From Synergistes sp. (GTDB taxonomy: Bacteria; Synergistota; Synergistia; Synergistales; Synergistaceae): 6,228 nucleotides of DNA. This document shows positions 4,893-6,228 of this stretch, one piece after another. Location of the stretch: positions 1 through 6,228 of the forward strand of contig JAEEYY010000016.1 of assembly GCA_016288355.1 (NCBI GenBank), given 5' to 3'. Both the position numbers and the translations under genes were made by a program. Within the stretch, counting starts at the first letter, position 1, and each line of letters opens with the position of its first letter. The notes beneath the pieces were generated by a model, which was given only the letters and a program-made list of their open reading frames with translations, did not search any database and was not told the DNA's origin.

Positions 4893-5712
4893 GGAATTTC
4901 TTACGTCGAGCCCTGATCTGAAAATCAGGGCTCTCAGCAGTATTTTTATCGTTGTCATAGTCATCGGAGGTATCATTCTGGGCGGCGTTTACTGGAGCGC
5001 TATCGTCACTCTGATAGCGATGATGTCCCTGCATGAGTTTTACAAGCTTCAGTCGGAGCGGATCTCGGCATCACAGACACTGATGCTTCTTTCAGGCCTT
5101 TTTCTCCTGCTCGGCACAGCGTTTGGTTTTATGAGCGTACCTGTGATGCTCTGTTCGATATCCGCGGTGGCGTTTATCGCGCTCTTTCTTGAAGTGCTTA
5201 AGCATCAGGTTTCAGGCGAGAGCAATGCGGTCGCATCGATGGGCACGACCGTTGCCGGGATCGCCTATGTCGTTCTGCCGTGGTCATTTATGATCCTGAT
5301 ACGCTCCAGAGAGCTCGGCGCGATGTTTCTGATAACTCTTTTCCTCTGCACATGGAGCTGCGACGTCGCGGCCTATTTCGTGGGGAGCCATCTCGGCAAG
5401 AATCTTCTCTGCAGCCGCGTGAGTCCGCGCAAGACATGGGAAGGCTTTATCGGCGGCGCAGCCGCGAGCCTTATGTGCGGCGGACTTATGGCGCTTATCT
5501 TTTCCTTCCCTCCGATACCGCTTCTGCTGATGGGGCTTATCTGCGGCATAGCGGGGCAGCTGGGAGATCTTGGAGAATCTGTTCTTAAACGCGAGGCCGG
5601 GGTTAAGGATACCGGCGCTATTATTCCAGGGCACGGCGGGCTGCTTGACAGATTCGACAGTATTCTTGTCAACGGCACGATCGCCTTTGTTATATTCGAG
5701 CTTGTAGGGTAG
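4879..5712 (+). CDS. cdsA: Phosphatidate cytidylyltransferase (CDP-diacylglycerol synthase)
   Basis: This integral-membrane enzyme makes CDP-diacylglycerol from CTP and phosphatidic acid, the branch point to phosphatidylglycerol, cardiolipin and phosphatidylethanolamine. The 277 residues are typical. After a short cytoplasmic N-terminus with LKIRALSS (14-21) there are about eight hydrophobic segments, near 20-38, 40-52, 67-84, 87-106, 121-141, 147-166, 190-210 and 213-228, plus a C-terminal one near 262-276. SPRKTWEGFIGG (182-193) is the conserved cytidylyltransferase loop. The family signature is complete: S234, K237-R238, K243-D244, then PGHGGLLDRFD (250-260) with its conserved His, Gly-Gly and Asp-Arg-x-Asp. 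No key residue is missing. The start at 4879 is chosen for its Shine-Dalgarno. The frame overlaps uppS by 14 bases and ends 1 base before dxr, which suggests coupled translation. A perfect inverted repeat lies just inside the coding region. Confidence 0.95.
   Translation: MEKLKEFLTSSPDLKIRALSSIFIVVIVIGGIILGGVYWSAIVTLIAMMSLHEFYKLQSERISASQTLMLLSGLFLLLGTAFGFMSVPVMLCSISAVAFIALFLEVLKHQVSGESNAVASMGTTVAGIAYVVLPWSFMILIRSRELGAMFLITLFLCTWSCDVAAYFVGSHLGKNLLCSRVSPRKTWEGFIGGAAASLMCGGLMALIFSFPPIPLLLMGLICGIAGQLGDLGESVLKREAGVKDTGAIIPGHGGLLDRFDSILVNGTIAFVIFELVG
4908..4933 (+). repeat. Perfect inverted repeat (10-bp arms, 6-base loop) near the 5' end of cdsA
   Basis: GAGCCCTGAT (4908-4917) and ATCAGGGCTC (4924-4933) are exact reverse complements around the loop CTGAAA. 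In RNA this would be a stable hairpin starting 29 bases after the cdsA start. It encodes residues of the conserved SPDLKIRAL stretch. A TATTTTTAT run (4941-4949) begins 7 bases past the stem, too far for a classical intrinsic terminator. The repeat is certain; any function is not shown. Confidence 0.7.
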
Positions 5713-5713
5713 C

Positions 5714-6228
5714 ATGGGCAAGATAAATCTTGCGGTCATAGGCGCGACCGGCTGCGTGGGCGGCTCGGTGCTTGATATATGTGCCCGCTTTCCGGATGTT
5801 TTTTCGGTGAAAGCCCTTGCCGCAGGAAGCAATGCAAAAAAATTAACGGAACTGGGAAGAAAATTCAACGCAGAGATACTATGTCTGACCGAACCTGACA
5901 GCAGAAGCTGGAAGGCAGACGGTTTTAAATGCCTGACAGGTACGGCGGCGCTTACCGAAATAGTATCGGACGAGAGTGTCGATCACGCTGTTTTTGCATC
6001 TTCGGGCGTGGCTGCAATACCCGCTCTTCAAAGAGCCCTTTCGCGCGGCATAGATGTTTCGCTTGCGAATAAAGAAAGTATAGTTGTGGCAGGCCCATGG
6101 GTCATGCCTCTTGTCTGCAGGAAAGACCAGCTGCGCCCGGTCGACAGCGAGCACAGCGCGGTGTGGCAGTGCCTGCGCGACGCGCCTGAAGAAGAGATCG
6201 CGCGCATATGGCTGACCGCGTCTGGAGG
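5714..6228 (+). CDS. dxr: 1-deoxy-D-xylulose-5-phosphate reductoisomerase, N-terminal part (3' end outside window)
   Basis: Dxr converts 1-deoxyxylulose 5-phosphate to 2-C-methylerythritol 4-phosphate with NADPH, the first committed step of the MEP isoprenoid pathway and the target of fosmidomycin. The window holds 171 codons plus two bases of a protein normally about 380-400 residues long. Visible features are the N-terminal Rossmann motif GATGCVGGSVL (10-20; the usual form is GSTGSIG), FASSGVAAIP (94-103), SLANKESIVVAG (116-127), metal-binding PVDSEHSA (142-149) with D144 and E146, and LTASG (167-171) at the cut. ATG 5714 comes one base after the cdsA stop. The only Shine-Dalgarno-like run is AGGG (5706-5709), four bases away, which is weak and close, so translation may depend on ribosomes finishing cdsA. 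Its product feeds UppS two genes upstream. No stop or frameshift is seen. Confidence 0.95.
   Translation, partial: MGKINLAVIGATGCVGGSVLDICARFPDVFSVKALAAGSNAKKLTELGRKFNAEILCLTEPDSRSWKADGFKCLTGTAALTEIVSDESVDHAVFASSGVAAIPALQRALSRGIDVSLANKESIVVAGPWVMPLVCRKDQLRPVDSEHSAVWQCLRDAPEEEIARIWLTASG

Larger units (their letters stand above)
1..6228 (+). other. Co-directional envelope-biosynthesis gene cluster, probable single operon (both ends open)
   Basis: All eight genes run on the + strand. Junctions from left to right are 16 bases, 18 bases, 15 bases, a 4-base ATGA overlap, directly abutting, a 14-base overlap and 1 base. No gap is long enough for a normal promoter or a stem-plus-T-run terminator, so co-transcription and partial translational coupling are the simplest reading. 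The products cover lipid-carrier synthesis (Dxr, UppS), carrier loading (WecA/TagO-type), UDP-sugar supply (WecB), peptidoglycan commitment (MurA) and phospholipid precursor (CdsA). The operon promoter must lie upstream of the window, and the cluster continues past its right end. That it is one transcript is inferred from spacing only. Confidence 0.85.

Noticed and set aside
5284..5868. Antisense open frame of 194 codons opposite cdsA and dxr
   Set aside because: It spans the junction of two well-supported genes and shows no domain or start signal.

Overview
The window is a densely packed stretch of bacterial chromosome. Eight genes, the first and last cut by the window ends, all lie on the + strand. 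Gaps between genes are 0 to 18 bases, with two overlaps (4 and 14 bases). I see no RNA gene, mobile element, CRISPR array, internal promoter or terminator. It reads as the interior of one long operon for making the cell envelope.

Organism. GC is moderate, a little over half by eye. Ile is strongly biased to ATA (11 of 13 Ile codons in the uracil-DNA glycosylase gene). Most starts have a good GGAGG-type Shine-Dalgarno. The uppS-cdsA-dxr order is widespread in bacteria. Upstream of it here sit murA, an ATPase/Asp23-like fusion and a family 4 uracil-DNA glycosylase, rather than the common frr/pyrH. This suggests a Synergistota member (Cloacibacillus/Synergistes-like) or, second choice, a deep Bacillota lineage. 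The assignment is inferred from gene content and style, not from a search.

Layout. 1-254: C-terminal end of a WecA/TagO-type polyprenyl-phosphate sugar-1-phosphate transferase. 271-1398: non-hydrolysing UDP-GlcNAc 2-epimerase (wecB/mnaA). 1417-2682: MurA. 2698-3531: P-loop NTPase with a C-terminal Asp23/Gls24-like domain, function unknown. 3528-4202: family 4 (4Fe-4S) uracil-DNA glycosylase. 4203-4892: undecaprenyl diphosphate synthase (uppS). 4879-5712: CDP-diacylglycerol synthase (cdsA). 5714 to the end: N-terminal 171 residues of DXP reductoisomerase (dxr).

How they fit together. Dxr (MEP pathway) supplies isoprenoid precursors and UppS builds the C55 lipid carrier. The WecA/TagO-type enzyme loads a sugar phosphate onto that carrier. 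WecB makes UDP-ManNAc for an envelope polymer, MurA commits UDP-GlcNAc to peptidoglycan, and CdsA makes the phospholipid precursor. The glycosylase is the clear outsider. The NTPase/Asp23-like protein is the least understood gene and the best candidate for something new. The rest of the window is conserved housekeeping sequence.
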